A stretch of 64,000 bases of DNA from Haematococcus lacustris. Its lineage: Eukaryota; Chlorophyta; Chlorophyceae; Chlamydomonadales; Haematococcaceae. The stretch lies in the NCBI GenBank assembly GCA_030144725.1, contig JASKMD010000004.1, positions 2,647,983 through 2,711,982 of the forward strand. Reading direction: 5' to 3'. Positions 14,881-28,060 of the stretch are shown in pieces; the first letter of the stretch is position 1, and each line of letters opens with the position of its first letter. Below the pieces are notes generated by a model, which did not search any database, was not told the origin of the DNA, and saw only the letters and a list, made by a program, of their open reading frames with translations. The position numbers and the translations under genes were made by a program.

Positions 14881-15349
14881 CTACCAGGTTTGTATGAAAA
14901 CTAGTGTCCAACATCGTGCGACCCTGTGAACAACACTGTCTTCAGTACAGCAGCTGAGCAAGCTAAGCTGCATAGACCGACAGCTGAGAACCGACCGACA
15001 TGCAGCCTCACTCCGATGATTAGCTGGTTTGTTGTCCAAAGACACACCCACCACAGCATCAGCCATCGACTGGTGGTGGAACGGCAAATCGTGGCTCGCT
15101 GCTTGTCCAGCTATGGCGGCCCCCAGCCCATGCAGCGTCCAGGAGGTGCCTGGCTGCTGCTGCAGTGGCTGCTGGCTCCCAGGTTGGCCCCACTGCACTC
15201 CACCTCCTCCCGGCACCCCTGACAATCCACTGCTCAGGCTCAGGCTGCTCAGACTGCTGGAACCCAGTCCAGCAGCACCACCTGCCCTCTGCTGCCAAAT
15301 TGCACTGCTGCTCGCCCTGGTTTGGTCTGAGAGGCTCAGCTCTGTTGAG
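14881..15349 (-). pseudogene. Truncated tail of the 20-23 kb minus-strand gene
   Basis: Identical to 20095-20563, the C-terminal roughly 155 codons of the large minus-strand frame, but cut at the duplication junction. Upstream on the minus strand the frame runs into antisense argC sequence for about 30 codons. It has no promoter or start of its own. Confidence 0.75.
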
Positions 15350-16802
<1,453 letters not shown>

Positions 16803-17096
16803 ACCCCCCCTGCTTCACTGTGCGGCCACCAGCAGCTGCCATGCTCCCATGTACCAGCCATCGCACATGAGGCTGCTGTTGTGGCATGCTCGCTGGCGGG
16901 TGCTCAGGCACTGCAAAGTGTGCGAGGTCGCACAAGAAAGAACTTGTAAGCATCGACCACACGTAGGTGGCGCAGCCACTTGTTCACATTTTGCATTTGG
17001 TGTGACAGAAGCAGCTCAATGTGGGAATGTGGGTGGAGATGTACGCGGTGGCATCCTATTTAATGGCTCAGATTCCTGCAGGGGTCGGTGGTAAAG

Positions 17097-19542
17097 TCAG
17101 GTGTCCCCAACTAACAGAAAATGACAGGAAACCTGCCCCTTATAATCAAAACGACGCCGCGTCTCAGCCACGTGGTTTATGGTGCGCACATATTTGGATA
17201 GAGGACTCCGTCAGCTATGCGGTGCAACATGCATCATAAAATACTGTGCTGGGTGCTATGGCGGCTCAAATATTGACATTCCAATTCATGCATTGTTAGC
17301 TCATGCGGGCCTCGTCGCGAGAGACCGCCGCGACCGACGTGGCTCAGTATCCCCTGCTAACAGTCGGGGACAGTCTCTGCAGTCAAATCGATTCACATGG
17401 CACGCCAAACCGTTGTAACCGCGCCACTGCACTTGACCACAGCCTCAAGAGACTCGTTCTCCAACCTCTGCTGCCTGTGTTCTGCCTGCAGGTGCTTGTG
17501 CTTCTCCTCAAGGTCGAGCAAGGCAGCCTCAAGGATCTCCTCACAAGCCTGTTGCAACTGTGCCTCGGTCGTCAACAGCTTATTCTCGGCCTGCACCTCC
17601 TTAGCGACAGCCTCAGCCTTCCTTGCTGTGGCTATCAAGCCACTGGGACTGTGTAGATAAGCAGCCCTAGGTGATTTCAGTTGTACTACGTATTTAGCAC
17701 GCCCCCGGCTGCGAACCATAGGGGATGCACCTGCGCAGGGGGGTGGGAGGGGGTGGGAGGGCGGTGCTGGGGCTGGGAGGGGGTGGGCAGGGGGTGGGAG
17801 TGCGGTGCTGGGGCTGGGAGGGGGCAAAGTTAGGTCACGCCAAAGTATGTTCCCACAGGCCTTCTCAATGAAATGACGTGCTTTCTTCTCCAACAGCTGT
17901 GTCGTTGAGTAAGGAACAAAGTTGACACGGCAAACTTTAGAAAGATACAGTGGTCGGCTCACAGTCAGGTCCCACAAGGTCAGGTAAAATGGCTCGAAAA
18001 AATGTACCGTCACTTTTTGTCGCGTATACTGCACTCCAAGAGGTCAAACCGCGACGCCCCGCTGCGGCGTGGTGCTCCGCAGCTTGGCCTGCGAGGGACG
18101 GGCTAAAGTCAACATTGCCCCCCTCCGCGGTATCCTTGCACCAGTGATTCCTTGCACCCTGACGGTAGTGCGGTCACTAGTCGGTCGGTTGGCGTGCGTG
18201 ATGGGGTGCCGGCATGCAAATCTGCAGTGCTGTTTTTGAGGTCGATTTGCTGCTTGTTGCTGCTACGTATTCGACTTGTTCTTGCGCCCTAGCGTTGGAG
18301 TATGCTCATAGCTCCCACGGGAAGCTATTGCAATGTATTTAAGCGACCCTGCGCAGGTTGGGAGGCTTTTGAAATTCCAGTGAGTTGAAACCTAATTTCT
18401 AGGCAGGAAGTGCATCAAACGCCGTGCTGACCTCCTGTAGAGATGCAAACGGTGTGCCCCGACTACTTCTGCAACTTTTGGTAGCGTATCCTTTAGGTTA
18501 GCACCCATAGATACACCCAGGCTGCGAAAGTACTAGAGGTCGTTCTGGTTCCTCCAAGCTACCACCAGCGTCCATCAGCGGCGCAAATGATGCAGACTGG
18601 CGGCTATAATTAGCGATGGGCCGACGCAGTCAGCGTAGTAAGAATAGGAAGGATAGGAAAGCATAGGACAGCAGAGGATAGCATAGGAAAGCATAGGAAG
18701 CTCTTGTCATTCATCAGCCCTCTCGATACGTCGTCGAAGGGAGAGACCAGAAACAACAGTTCCTTCGGACATGCTGCCTGCAGCTCGTGGTACATGCTTT
18801 GATGCGGTGGAGGAGTAGGGCCAGTGCAACGCTTAGGCATGTTGCGAGCGAGCTGCGAGCCACCCGGTTACCGAACATAACCGCCGGCCCTTGCGCTAGC
18901 GCTGTTGTAGACCGTACCTACTAGTACCCGCTTTGGAAAGAACGCCGCGGCCATCTACGGTAACCTTGCCACCTGGACACTTGTCGAGGTTGGTGGGCGC
19001 CCAGGCCGTGCAGGCCCTTTGATGCGGTAGGCATATCGGGAAGGCTCGCTGATCACGGCTGTGTAAGCGCGGCATCAAATGGCTCACGGTACATTTTGCC
19101 AAAGAGACCTTGTGGGACCTGAGTCACAGCAAGCCGGTTTGTGCAAGGAGGTCCATTTTTTGTGTTGTTGGCCAGAGAGAAACGCACATTTTCGCACCTC
19201 GCTGCAATGTCGCGTGTCAACTTGCCCAACGACGGTCCTCCGACACCGCCTGCACCAAAGAAAGGCTCGCGGAGCGAGCCTGGCGGGCTAAACATTGATT
19301 GTACTTCCTGCTCGATAGCAGGCGCAGTTCAGCCACTGATGCCGCTACATACTACTAATGCAATTGATGGTGAGCAGCTGAGGTGTGTCCGCGATCGCTT
19401 GCGCCGGCATGGCCTCACTCGCAAGAGTTAACGCGCCGCTTGCCAGGAGACGCGCGGTAAGTCGCAGCTGGCAATGTTACAAACGCTATCGAAAACGGTA
19501 CAGTATTGAAAGAGTAATTGCATGAAGATTACCAACCCCATG
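17097..19542. mobile_element. TIR transposon family 'TCAGG', copy B' (duplicate of B)
   Basis: Same as copy B, carried along by the tandem duplication rather than by transposition: the flanks on both sides are also duplicated. Contains the same coiled-coil frame at 17393-18034. Confidence 0.75.
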
Positions 19543-20094
19543 AGGCATGACCAAGATAGCCCAATCAGTACCTCATCAAGCCCGATTACAAACAGGCCGA
19601 GCTTCATTTTAGCCCTTGTGTACCTTTGTTTGTGCACCTTGCTTTGAAGTGCGTTACAGAAAGTCCCGAACCCCTAGAGGGGGAGGGCGGCCAAGCAGCC
19701 TAACGGCTGACGGCTTAAGCGGTGTAAGCCACCTATCTCATCTTAAAAAAAAAAGAAAAGGTTCTAAAATGTCAAACCCTTACCATGCACCCTGTAACAC
19801 GATAGATGCTTACAGCGAACACGGCCAATTTGTCTGTAGGACATCTATATGCAGTGCAAGTATACCAAGATTGCCTTGCCACGTCTTAGACCTGTGGTGA
19901 TGGAAGCAGCTGCAGAACCCCACCCTTCTAGGCTTGCCAGTGAGCCAGCGTTTGTTCCAGTGCTGCGGCAGCGGCTGCTGGACCCTTGACTGGGTCGTGG
20001 CCAGCCAGTGCGCCAGCTAGGTTCACCTGCGGCATCGGCAGCGTTCCTTGTTAACGTTCAGAACATGGATAGAACATGCATGCTTTTGGCCTCT
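19543..20094. other. Intergenic, no gene seen
   Basis: Duplicate of 14330-14880. Lies just past the stop of the minus-strand gene, so may include its 3' UTR. Confidence 0.45.
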
Positions 20095-23055
20095 CTACCA
20101 GGTTTGTATGAAAACTAGTGTCCAACATCGTGCGACCCTGTGAACAACACTGTCTTCAGTACAGCAGCTGAGCAAGCTAAGCTGCATAGACCGACAGCTG
20201 AGAACCGACCGACATGCAGCCTCACTCCGATGATTAGCTGGTTTGTTGTCCAAAGACACACCCACCACAGCATCAGCCATCGACTGGTGGTGGAACGGCA
20301 AATCGTGGCTCGCTGCTTGTCCAGCTATGGCGGCCCCCAGCCCATGCAGCGTCCAGGAGGTGCCTGGCTGCTGCTGCAGTGGCTGCTGGCTCCCAGGTTG
20401 GCCCCACTGCACTCCACCTCCTCCCGGCACCCCTGACAATCCACTGCTCAGGCTCAGGCTGCTCAGACTGCTGGAACCCAGTCCAGCAGCACCACCTGCC
20501 CTCTGCTGCCAAATTGCACTGCTGCTCGCCCTGGTTTGGTCTGAGAGGCTCAGCTCTGTTGAGCTATGCAGGCCACTGCGAGGGCTGACAGCCTTGACCT
20601 GGCCAGCAGCTGCCAGGAAGCTGGTACCCAGCCCTCTCAAGGTCACTGCGCCAACCAAGCCAGCCGACACATGAGCGGGGTCAACTGCATCATGCAGGGT
20701 GGCATGCACTCGGGGCCGCCTAGCTGGTGCTGCATCCCCAGCATTGGCTAGGAATGTGCTGGGCAGGACCTGCTGGCGGGCCTCATGTACTGTTGCTCCC
20801 GTTTGGGGCATCTGGGTCTGGATGGTGGGCTTTCCACCACTGATCTCATCAGTACCCAAGGAGATGGTGGCCCCTAGGGAAGTTGAGGGGAAGCTGCACT
20901 CCTGGCTCCCAGCCACCTGGGCAGCAGGTGTGCCCCAGTCATTGTGCGGCAGGGTCGCCAAGATGCGTGATACAGTGGTGATGGTGGTGGTGGTGATCTG
21001 GCTAGGAGGCGACTGAGCTGCTGAGAAAGAGGCAGCCGAGCTGCCAGCCTGGGAGTCAGCCTGCCCCAGCCTGCCCGGCCACTGGCCACCCTCGTCACCC
21101 AGCTTGCCCCTGTCTTGATCGCCTGCCCAGCCCTCACCCCCTGCGCTCTTGGTGGCTGCATTGAGTGCCAGTGTTGCGGATGTCACGGAGGTGTGGTGTG
21201 AGGTTGGGGTAGAGGCCGGGTCTGAGGGTGGGAGGGTGGCAGGAGGGGGCGGCACAGCCCCCTGGCTCGCTCTGTGGAGCGCTGCGGTCAGGGCGTGGCT
21301 GGTGGGGGCCCAAGCAGCCCAGGCACTGAGGTCCAGGTCGCTGTCACTGTCGCTCAGCATGTTAGTAAGCTGCAGGATGGACTGTTGCAACAGCTCCTCA
21401 TCACCCAAGCTGCTGCCACTGCCGAAGCTGGTGAAGCTACTGGCGCTCGTCCGCAGGGCGGGGTGGTTGAGGCGGTTGTGAAGGAGGGAGGCAGTGGATG
21501 AGGCTGGGGCGGCGGGAGCCATGTGAGGGTTGGGGGGCGCTGTGACTGCAGCCAAGGGAGGCAAGGCTGGGGTGCAAGCAGGAGGGCCAACTTCTCGGGT
21601 GGGAGCCCCAGGGGTAATAGTCAGGCCAGAGGCTGAGGTGCCAGGCACATCGTCTTTAGCAGGGACGAGAGCTGTGGAGGGAGGAGGTGGAATTGGTGGT
21701 GTGGGAGGCTGTGGCGGCACAGCAGCTGGCTCTGCAGGGGTGTGGCTGTCTGTGTTGCCGTCTTGCGCCACCCCTGCAGCCCCACTCACGCTGCTGCCTT
21801 GACCGCTGCTACTGCAAAAGGAGGAGGGAGGGAAGGCCAGCTGGCCCCGTGATGCAGGTTCAACCGACATCCAACTGCTTCGTGATGTAGCCCTGGTCGG
21901 AGCCTCATGTCCCAGGCCAGACGTCTGTACCACAGTCCCAGCAGGATCAGGCTGCGCTCTTCCAAGTAAGCTGTTGTAGTGGTCACCAGATGGCCCTGCA
22001 GCACGTGTAGGAGCTGCGAACCGGCCAGCCTCAGGGAGCTCTGGCACGAACTGCTTCTCGTGATCCTGGTGGTCCTGGTGGTCCAGACGACCTTGCACAA
22101 GTTCTGGTGCCTGGCCTAGAATGGACAAGCGCACTGCCTGCTTGGTAGATGCTCTTGTTATGCCAGGCAGCATGTGACTAGGTTGGGGGCTGTTGCTTTG
22201 GTGTGCTCCATGTTGTGGTGCAAGCAGCTCCTCTGCGAGCACCGCTGGTGGGTCTGAAGGTGTGGGGCTAGGCTCCGGCAGTGCTAATGCCTGCTCCTGT
22301 TGCTGTAGCCTTTCATCTTCTTCACGAGCCAGCTGCAGCTGGTGCCGCAGCAGGCGTTGCAGTTGCTCCGCAGCTTCCAGCTGCCATGCAGAGTTCTGCC
22401 GCGCATGCTCTTCGCCGCACTCACCCCAGGCTATGCGCCTGTCGTTAGCTGCTACGTCGTGACCACTGCTGCCCGCGCTGGCAGTACTGTATTCGCTTTC
22501 AATGTAGTCGTAGTCAATACCTTCATAGGTAGAGTGACGCGACGCACCCATTCCGTGCGATGGTAAGTGAGCGACGGTCGGACTGCCGGCCCTTGCTCCC
22601 AGCACGTTGCTTACGTCGTTCGGTGCCGCGGCCCCAGCTGATGACATGGGCGCTCCGCTGGTAGCTGGGGAGCCGCTAGCCTGTTGACCATCGCTCCGGG
22701 CAAGTGCAGGCTGCTCCCTTGTGGATGGGCCGGCTTGCACCTCGCCAGCGCTCGCGGCCCTCTCAGCAGCTGCGGCAATCAATGACCGCGCCAATGCAAT
22801 CGCTCTTTCGTCGCCTGCCATCCCAGGCGGCATGGCGGAGTTCGCGCGGGATAATCCCTGTGGGGCCGAACGCATGCCGTCGACTGACCGAGACGCCGCC
22901 AACGCGTCTGTCAGCGGTTCCAGCGATCCAGCCCCGCGAGTGGCAGTGTTCAAAGCGAGCAGATTGGCCCGCATCTCGGCGACGGTTGGAGCGAGGTGTT
23001 CAAGTCCGCCACCCTGCTTGGCTAGCTGCTGAAGTCGAGATCGTAAAGCGTACAC
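20095..23055 (-). CDS. Large low-complexity protein, unidentified
   Basis: An uninterrupted 986-codon frame. The first codons give VYALRSRLQQLAKQGGG then LEHLAPTVAEMRANLLAL, a short helical or coiled region; the rest is Ser/Ala/Pro/Gln-rich with acidic spots (DSDSDLDLSAW). I recognise no enzyme domain. There is no ATG at the 5' end: the frame begins with GTG right after an acceptor-like CCGCAG, and stays open upstream to about 23090, so this is probably a large internal or last exon continuing from exons on its right. Some of it may be intron. Its 3' tail is duplicated at 14881-15349. A regulatory or scaffold protein is possible, but nothing shows it. Confidence 0.5.
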   Translation of the reverse strand: MYALRSRLQQLAKQGGGLEHLAPTVAEMRANLLALNTATRGAGSLEPLTDALAASRSVDGMRSAPQGLSRANSAMPPGMAGDERAIALARSLIAAAAERAASAGEVQAGPSTREQPALARSDGQQASGSPATSGAPMSSAGAAAPNDVSNVLGARAGSPTVAHLPSHGMGASRHSTYEGIDYDYIESEYSTASAGSSGHDVAANDRRIAWGECGEEHARQNSAWQLEAAEQLQRLLRHQLQLAREEDERLQQQEQALALPEPSPTPSDPPAVLAEELLAPQHGAHQSNSPQPSHMLPGITRASTKQAVRLSILGQAPELVQGRLDHQDHQDHEKQFVPELPEAGRFAAPTRAAGPSGDHYNSLLGRAQPDPAGTVVQTSGLGHEAPTRATSRSSWMSVEPASRGQLAFPPSSFCSSSGQGSSVSGAAGVAQDGNTDSHTPAEPAAVPPQPPTPPIPPPPSTALVPAKDDVPGTSASGLTITPGAPTREVGPPACTPALPPLAAVTAPPNPHMAPAAPASSTASLLHNRLNHPALRTSASSFTSFGSGSSLGDEELLQQSILQLTNMLSDSDSDLDLSAWAAWAPTSHALTAALHRASQGAVPPPPATLPPSDPASTPTSHHTSVTSATLALNAATKSAGGEGWAGDQDRGKLGDEGGQWPGRLGQADSQAGSSAASFSAAQSPPSQITTTTITTVSRILATLPHNDWGTPAAQVAGSQECSFPSTSLGATISLGTDEISGGKPTIQTQMPQTGATVHEARQQVLPSTFLANAGDAAPARRPRVHATLHDAVDPAHVSAGLVGAVTLRGLGTSFLAAAGQVKAVSPRSGLHSSTELSLSDQTRASSSAIWQQRAGGAAGLGSSSLSSLSLSSGLSGVPGGGGVQWGQPGSQQPLQQQPGTSWTLHGLGAAIAGQAASHDLPFHHQSMADAVVGVSLDNKPANHRSEAACRSVLSCRSMQLSLLSCCTEDSVVHRVARCWTLVFIQTW

Positions 23056-23090
23056 CTGCGGTTGCGCAACGGCTCCTGTCAGCCGCAGCG

Positions 23091-24790
23091 CTACCCGCTC
23101 GGGCTAGCCAGGCCAGCAGTCACTGGTGTGCACTGCCGAGCAATACTGTCACAAGCAATGTGAACCCCAGCACCACACACCTCTGCACGCAGTGCAGCAG
23201 CCTCTGGATCGTCGTCAGGCTGTGGCTGCCGACGGCCCACCAGTCCCAGCATGGGGCTTGGGATGTTGCGGGGCTCTGGGCAGCTGCTCTCAGTCACCTG
23301 TGCGCCTCTGTGGTATCAGCAGGGAGCACAGCAGGGCAGCAGCAGTGCCTCAGGAAGCTGCGCAGGTAGTGAGGTGCCTGGCTGCGTAAGCTCACCAGCA
23401 TGTCTAGCAATGACAGTGTCACGACTGGCTGAGCTCGTGCAGGCATTATGTCACCCACAGCAGAGGTGGATCAGAGGTGGCTGGGTCAGTCTTGGTACAG
23501 TGGTTGAGGTATGGTGCTTAATCAACCCTGTCAGGCTAGGCAAGGTGGGGCGTTGCCGGTGTGCCTCAAGGGTTCTGCACCACGTGTCGACAGCCTCTGT
23601 GCCACAAATGATGGGATGGAGATAGGGGTTGAGGAAGTCCTAATCACCATACACATCTGTGTGACACACAGGCAGTGGAGCAGCAGGCGAAGGACATGAG
23701 GGTGGTGGTGTGTGCAGCATTGAGCACGTACTGGGGCTGTGGCTGCAGCTTGCCAAAGTCTCCCACCCAGCCCCGGGCTAGCTGCGCCACCTCCGGCCGC
23801 ACCCCCGCATAGGCTCGAGGCTCTCCTGCACACACATGTGCAAGCTGAGTCAAACATGGTCAGCCTGCCTGCCTGCCCTTGCCCAGGCCACCCAGGCCAC
23901 CTAGGCTGCTACCTAGCTCCCAGGCTCCTAGGGTCCACCCTCTAGCCAGGCAATCAGTGTTGAGACACATGGCTGTTGGCAGGCCGTACCCAGTGTGGTC
24001 CATACCCAGTGCTGCTGCCCTGGCTCAAGCTCTCGCCACCCTCCATCCATCCACACGCAAGCAGCAGGGATGAGGTGCGCTGCCTGAGGTGGGTACCCAG
24101 TGGAGTCCTGGTGCACTGGCCTAGCAGGGGCCCACCTGGCTGCCGCGCTCCCTTGCCAGCCCCTCTCCCCTCCCTGCTGGGGGGCTGAGAGGCAGTGCTT
24201 GGCCGTCGCAGCTCACTGACAGGCACTTCCCAAGCCAACGCCTGGTGCTGCCCTCCCAGCCCCACGCCTTGCAGCTGCTGGGCCAGCTGGTCAGCCTGGG
24301 GCTCTGCCTGCCTGCGAGGCTCGTGAGGCCTGCCTGGCTGCTGCTGCTGCTGCATGGCACTAGCTGGGATATCTAGCCACATTGGCAGCTGCGGCTGCGG
24401 CTGCTGCTGGTGGTCTTGCTGCCGCCCACCCGGGGCCTGGGCTGCTTCAGGCCACCAGGCGGCTTGATTCAGCGCAGCGTCAGCCATGTGGCTAGGTTGT
24501 GTGTCAGAGGCTAGCCCGCGCTCATGGGGCAGGTGGACAACGCCAGCCTCTGGAGGATGCCCGTCAGAGTTGTCCATGAACCAAGATGCCCAAGGACTGG
24601 CTGCCAGGTTGGCTGCCATCTCTGAGGCACTGGTGGGGGTGACACTGCTTGGCCCCTTGAGCAGACTGCGGCTGGCGGGGTGGGAGTGAGTAGGGGTGGC
24701 AAGGGCAGCAGGTGCCTGGGCAGCCCAGCTTGGGGCGTGAGGCAGGTTGGCCTGCAGGCCATGCAACCCATGCAGTCCATGCAGGGCAGG
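23091..24790 (-). CDS. Exon-like stretches of an unidentified minus-strand gene
   Basis: Several minus-strand segments look coding: about 23954-24766 (Pro/Gln-rich, with ASEMAANLAASPWASWFMDN), about 23690-23840 (AYAGVRPEVAQLARGWVGDF after an acceptor CAG), about 23297-23425 (DMLVSLRSQAPHYLRSFLRH) and 23091-23297 (PSPMLGLVGRRQPQPDDD). They lie just upstream of the large frame at 20095-23055 and may be its 5' exons, but I could not join all phases, and no family was recognised. Confidence 0.35.
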
Positions 24791-24989
24791 TCACACTGGC
24801 TGCACAGGTAGGCAGGGCTAGTGGCCCCGCAGGGGTCAGGCAGTAGTAGGAGGTGTTGGCTCACACAGCCTCAGGGACACCATTGTGGGCATTAGCATGG
24901 GGGCTGAAGAGGTGCAAACGGTCAGGGCCGCTGCAAGGTGGCAGGTGGGCAGATGGCTGGCTGGTAGCACTGGCTATGCTGAGCAGCCG

Positions 24990-25470
24990 GTCAGTGTGAC
25001 GTTCATCCTGGGCTGTGCTGCAAGGAAGTGCTGAGGGGGTTGTGCAATGTGAGGGCTGTGCTTGCATCATGCTCAGCACCTGACCACTGGCACTGACATC
25101 AGGCCCTGCCTTTCCGGCTGCCAAGCCCATACAGGTTAGCCTAGCCCACCTCACCCTCAACGCAGCCAGGCAGGTGGCTGGATTTGAAGCAGGCAGCTTG
25201 CAATGCACTGGCTAGGGCAAGCGGCACACGCTGTAGCCCAGCAGCGTGACCAGCCAGTGCGGGGCATGACGTGGTGCCCAATAGTGGCCCCACGCAAGCC
25301 CCCACAGGCCCCAGGCAGCAGCCAGGAGGCCACATAGCCAGCAGCCTCAGAGCCTGGGCCCAACACTGCCCTGCCAGCCAAGTGCAGCAAGCGCACTGAG
25401 ACTGAGCAGGCAGCTGAGCCCACCCAGCCCACCAAAGGCACAGGCAAGGCCAAGGCTGCCAAAGTCAAAC
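24990..25470 (+). repeat. Dispersed repeat shared with 29105-29490
   Basis: The block TGCTGAGCAGCCGGTCAGTG to the Fanzor-like linker recurs nearly identically at 29105-29490, with a small deletion in the second copy. It is the 5' flank of the Fanzor-type relics and so probably part of that element. Confidence 0.75.
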
Positions 25471-25679
25471 CAGCACCACAGCCTGGCAGGTGGCTGGCCA
25501 GGGACTGCAATGCAGCGCTGAACATGCAGCGCATTGGAGAGAGCAGGTGGCGCCCACTGGAGCTGTGCTACTGGCCAGAGCAGGGGAAGCTGCCAGCCAT
25601 GGGCAAGGAGTACCCAGGCCTGGGCTACAGGCGGGTGCGAGACAAGCCACCCAAGACCCAGCCCGCTGCGGCACAGTAG
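25205..25679 (+). pseudogene. Fanzor C-terminal relic F2
   Basis: The frame carries QPVRGMTWCPIVAPRKPP, a basic linker (KGTGKAKAAKVKPAPQPGRW), then ARDCNAALNMQRIGES with the RuvC-III-like Asp intact, and the tail RPLELCYWPEQGKLP..GKEYPGLGYRRVRDKPPK, ending at TAG 25677-25679. Only this C-terminal part is present; the RuvC-I and II regions are not found nearby, so it is a relic or a last exon without its partners. Confidence 0.55.
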
Positions 25680-25739
25680 TATGGGCCCCCCCTTTGTTGA
25701 GCTGTGATCAGCTTACAATTAGTGCATGCAAGACATGCC

Positions 25740-25945
25740 AACTCTCTACATCATAGCCCTCCGGGGTCAGGCAATAGAGTAGGTGGTAGGCGACCATGAC
25801 CATGTGTATGCCATGTCTAGGCCATGTGTATGCCATGTGCATGGCAACTCCACACAGACAAAAACACCGCTTTGTAGGGGTTCATACTTAGTGTTCCACT
25901 GCAATGAAGGCTCTAGGTTGTGGGCCAAGGTGCTGAAGCCCTGTT
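25740..25945 (+). repeat. Dispersed repeat with TATGCCATGTG motif
   Basis: Block from CATAGCCCTCCGGGGTCAGGCAATAG through the TGTATGCCATG repeats and CACACAGACAAAAACACC to GTGGGCCAAGGTGCTG. It recurs at 29760-29965 (+) and in reverse at about 31198-31345. It follows the Fanzor-type relics and is likely their 3' part. Confidence 0.7.
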
Positions 25946-26319
25946 GGCTTACGAAGTGAGCAAGCTGTACGTTGGATAATCCTTCGCAGAAGTCGTGCAA
26001 GCTGCCAAACTGGCCAACTCCAAGCTGCAGCCTGTGTCGACTGTCTCGACCAGAAACCACACCCTGAAGCTGTGTAGGTCATGTAGGCTGGCTCTGATGC
26101 TGTCAGATTCCCACCCACAGCACAGCAGCAACGGTTTTCAGCGCATAGTGGTGTGCACCAGACCCTCACAATGTGGCTTGGAGGCTGTTGGCATGCCAGC
26201 AGTGCGCTGCGGCTGGCGTGAATGGTGCAATGCAACAATGGTGTGCACCAGGTCCTATCAAGTTGGGTGTAGCTGGCGAGGAGGATGTTGGCATGCCAGC
26301 TGTACGCTGTGGCAGGCGT

Positions 26320-28060
26320 GATGCAATGCTACCATGCAATAGTGACCACGTGCTCATCCCTGTGCTCCGTGCCTTGTGTTGTGCAGTGCTGGCCTGGGGT
26401 GGGTGCTGGGCCCTGCCCACACACCTGAGGCCCTGGTGCCCCTCCGCCCAGCGCCTGCTGCAGTGCCTGCTGCCGGGCTTGAGACTTGCCACGTGCTGCT
26501 GCCCGGTCAGCTGCCACCTGCTGCTTGATGCGGGACTCGACGATGCCGAGGTCGAGCTGCGGCAGGGCATGCAATGCTGCAGTGTCTGGAGGAGGGACTG
26601 GAAGACCAGGGTCACAACAGGGTCAAGGGTGCATGCTGGGTGCATGCCCAGAGGCAGCCCAGCTCTGCGTGTTGGGTGTGGGCGCGTGAAGAGCGTGTAA
26701 GCAGGAATGCCCCAGCCCTGCCCAAACCCACACTCTGACCCTGGCCTCAGCCTATGTGATGGTTTGTGGGTGGGAGGCATAGCCCAATGTCTTAACGTGA
26801 CTTGCATGCAGCCAACCCTTCCAACCTGCAATGTTTCCAGATATGCCACGTAGGCAGATGTAGCCATGTATCCATGGCAGTGTGCAGGGCGCAGCAGGTG
26901 TGTCACAAGCAGCAAAGATGCTACTCTGTCAACAGGGCCATCACGTCAAAAGGGCGTCAAAAGTGCGCTGTCCAGTTTGGCTTGCAGCCATATGATACCA
27001 ATGCACAAGAGCACAAGCAGGGCTGCTCATGGGCAACCAGCTGCCACCATCAGCAGGGCCGTGGTATGCACTAGGACGTACCTTCTTGCGGCCCCCTCTC
27101 CCCTGCGTGCCCTTGCCCAGGTCACCCGCGCCCGCATGACCCCGGCCCTGGTTTTCATCAGCAGGAGGCTGCTGTGGCTGCTGTTGTGGAGGAGGGTGCA
27201 AGGGTGGGGCCAGAGTGGGCTGTGGGAGCACCACAGGCACCATCGTCCCTGAGGGGTGCATGGCAAACAAGGTCTGTGCCCCAGCCAGCCCCCAGCCAGA
27301 CTCCAGACTCTGGCCTGCTGTCAGTTGGGGCAGTTGGTCACCCCAGGGGCTGCTCAGGGGGTCGGTGCCTGCAGCTGGGAGCCAGTGCTGCAGGGTGGTT
27401 CCCTGGTCTGCCCATGTGCCCTGCTGCTGCTGGGGGCCCGCCTGCTGCCTTGTGTCGGATGTAGCTCTAGGTGGTGCTGCCACGCCATAGCCACTGCTGG
27501 CCACATCCAGGTACTTGGACGACACCAGGTCATCCACATGCAGGGGGACCTGAAGAGCAGCATGGCCCCGTAAGCAAGGTGCTGTGTTGCTGTAGTGTTC
27601 TACCCTCACCCCTCACTCCACACTTCACCCAATACCAGCACCCCACCCCACACAAAGGGCGTGCACAAAGGGAACCGCCCCGCAGCCCAAACCCCCCTTT
27701 GAGCACCAGCCTGCCTTCACACTGAGGGTCGTGCGCTTTGGGGCACTGCATGACACTCAGGGCTGCCTCCCTGACCTCTCTGCCCACCAAGACAGCGATG
27801 CACACCCCTGACCACGGCTGGCATCAGGGTTACAACCGGCCAGGCGATCAGGTGCAGCGGCGCAGTTGCATGGCGGCTGGCCTACACTCACCAGCTCAGG
27901 CCGGACCGTGCAGGCCATGCGAGGAGGAGGTCTGCCCAGCGGCGCAGCTTTGCTGGGAACAGGCCCCTGCGACTTGGCCTGGTCTGACCCGTCTCCCCAC
28001 CAGGCAGGGTACACTGCACTGTCTGGGGCAGGCTCTGCGATGTGCAGCAAGAACACAAGT
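26320..28060 (-). CDS. Unidentified minus-strand gene, exon-like segments
   Basis: Coding-like stretches between good splice sites: about 27904-28040 (DSAVYPAWWGDGSDQAKSQG, donor GTGAGT after RPEL), about 27080-27553 (PLHVDDLVSSKYLDVASSGY through a Pro/Gln-rich part to GRGGRKK, donor GTACGT) and about 26400-26580 (LDLGIVESRIKQQVAADRAA, helical and charged). The KYLDVASSGYGV and basic GRGGRKK parts suggest a nuclear or RNA-related protein only weakly. Neither end was found and no family is claimed. Confidence 0.35.

Noticed and set aside
17097..19542. Independent transposition of copy B'
   Set aside because: Flanking host sequence is duplicated with it at the same offset, so it came from the tandem duplication.
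22704..23369. 221-codon plus-strand frame opposite the large minus gene
   Set aside because: Codon pattern and absence of domains fit an antisense shadow of the minus-strand frame.
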